DNA from: Moringa oleifera
Taxonomy: Eukaryota; Streptophyta; Magnoliopsida; Brassicales; Moringaceae
Direction of reading: 5' to 3'
Length of the DNA: 64,000 bases
Assembly (NCBI GenBank): GCA_021397835.1
Contig: JAJFZO010000641.1
Coordinates: forward strand, 784,501-848,500
Position numbers and translations under genes: made by a program. Position 1 is the first letter of the stretch. The number at the start of each line of letters is the position of its first letter. Below, piece after piece: positions 63,109 to 64,000 of this stretch. Under the pieces are notes generated by a model. It was not told where the DNA came from. It made no database searches and saw nothing but the letters and a program-made list of their open reading frames with translations.

Positions 63109-64000
63109 GTCGATAATGTCAGTGCCAGCACTGAGGGACACTAGCGATGACTGCATGATAGTTGCTATTATTGCAAGAGGCCAACAACCTATGTCTGGGT
63201 AGTCGTCAGCACTGGTGGAGGCCAGTGCCAGCATTGGAGGAGCTATGCAATGACCTAGCAACAGTTGCTCGTGTCGGTAGAGATGTTCACTAGGTTCCCC
63301 ATTGATGGCCTAACAGTTGTCGCTGGCATTGGTAGACGTCGCAGAAGGCACTAGAGAAGCTTAATGACACTTTTGTTATGGTGGTTGGCATTGGAAGAGC
63401 TCAATGACTATTGTGAAGAAGTCGCTGGTGCTAGTAGACCCTCGTGCCAACTTTGAGGGGACCCAACAGTTGCCTTCCTACTACTATAGGGTAATTACTT
63501 TTATTGGCAGACACTGGCGCCAATACTAGGAAAACGTAAGGACAGCCCTGTCATTTTTGTGAGGCAGGTGCTGGTGTCTGTAAACCCTAGTACTAGGATC
63601 AGGGAAGCCCAAGGATCACCCCGTGACTGTCGTTGGGGTTGGAAGAGCCCAATGACTATAGCTAGGCAGTCGCTGGAATAAGTAGACGCAAGGACAAGCA
63701 TTGAAAGAGCCCAATGATTGTCCAGCTTTTGTTGTGAGGTAGTTATCGGTGTTGATAGAAGATGGCATTGGGAAACACTAGTGCCAGCACAACGGAAGCC
63801 CAATGAGGACCATTTGATAGTCACTAGATTTAGGAAAGCTTAACAAATATTGTCGGGCAATCTAGAGTCTTGTAGATCACAGCATCAGTACTGGAGCAAC
63901 TCAACAATGACCTAGCAACAGTCGCGTGCCTTAGCGGACATCAGCGTTGGGTTTTCCTGCGCGTTAGTCTACTTGCAGTTGCTTGCATAGGTAAACATGA
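63109..64000 (+). repeat. Unit 40, cut by the window end (892 bp present)
   Basis: Sub-units 1 to 4 are present in normal order. The array evidently continues past the window. Confidence 0.85.

Larger units (their letters stand above)
1..64000 (+). repeat. Satellite array with ~1.78-kb higher-order unit, filling the window
   Basis: Every stretch read belongs to the same repeat family. The boundary motif gtcgatagatgcc, then ggaccctagcgatgac some 20 bases later, recurs at 40 places, and the most common interval is 1,770-1,794 bp. A second marker, gggagactaacgatgac, lies about 215 bp before each boundary and shows the same spacing. All units face the same way. No unrelated sequence interrupts the array. 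Copies differ mostly by C/T and G/A changes plus deletions that join one module to another. Known biology: such higher-order arrays form by unequal exchange and amplification in heterochromatin. I do not recognise the family by name. Confidence 0.96.

Noticed and set aside
1..64000. CRISPR array, because of the many regularly spaced similar modules
   Set aside because: There are no identical short repeats separated by unique spacers. The between-motif sequence is itself repeated, and the scale and divergence fit satellite DNA.

Overview
The window contains one thing: a satellite DNA array that fills all 64,000 bases. I find no protein-coding gene, RNA gene, transposon, CRISPR array or unique sequence. 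All copies lie head to tail on the same strand, and no inverted copy was seen.

The organism is not identifiable from the sequence. A pure, deeply nested satellite of this size means eukaryotic heterochromatin (centromeric, pericentromeric, subtelomeric or knob DNA). Heavy exchange of C with T and G with A between copies, including clear loss of CpG to TpG and CpA, fits an old, densely methylated array such as those of plants. That lineage guess is inference.

The array has four levels. (1) Diverged modules of about 39, 57-65, 70-73 or 88 bp, most opening with a variant of 'gCCCAACGACtg' and carrying 'gttGGTGttGG' further on. (2) Eight sub-units of about 160-250 bp, each opened by a 39-bp module and then a 63-65-bp module. 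(3) A higher-order unit of about 1,780 bp made of those eight sub-units (about 30 modules). I place 40 unit starts, using the boundary motif gtcgatagatgcc followed by ggaccctagcgatgac: 12 units are intact (1,770-1,794 bp) and most others carry deletions or duplications whose breakpoints can be seen. (4) A superunit of about 27-32 kb: the series of units from 4.86 kb recurs in the same order from 36.43 kb, with the same private deletions, small duplications and chimeric joints. The offset between the two copies is 31,575 bp at the start and 26,896 bp near 57 kb, and each step matches a visible local event (a 1.07-kb duplication, a 119-bp duplication, loss of one whole unit, loss of about two units).

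Layout: 1-4.86 kb, units 1-3 and the start of unit 4, not assigned to a superunit copy; 4.86-36.43 kb, superunit copy 1; 36.43-57.86 kb, superunit copy 2 as far as I can match it; 57.86-64.0 kb, further units with no partner found. Within copy 1, units 13-15 also match units 21-22 at an offset of 11.3-12.0 kb, so smaller multi-unit blocks have been copied too.

Short open frames of 60-141 codons occur on both strands. They recur because the repeat recurs, they lie in several frames, and none runs through a unit. I annotate none as a gene. Unit edges are accurate to a few bases, because the boundary motif varies and positions were counted by hand.
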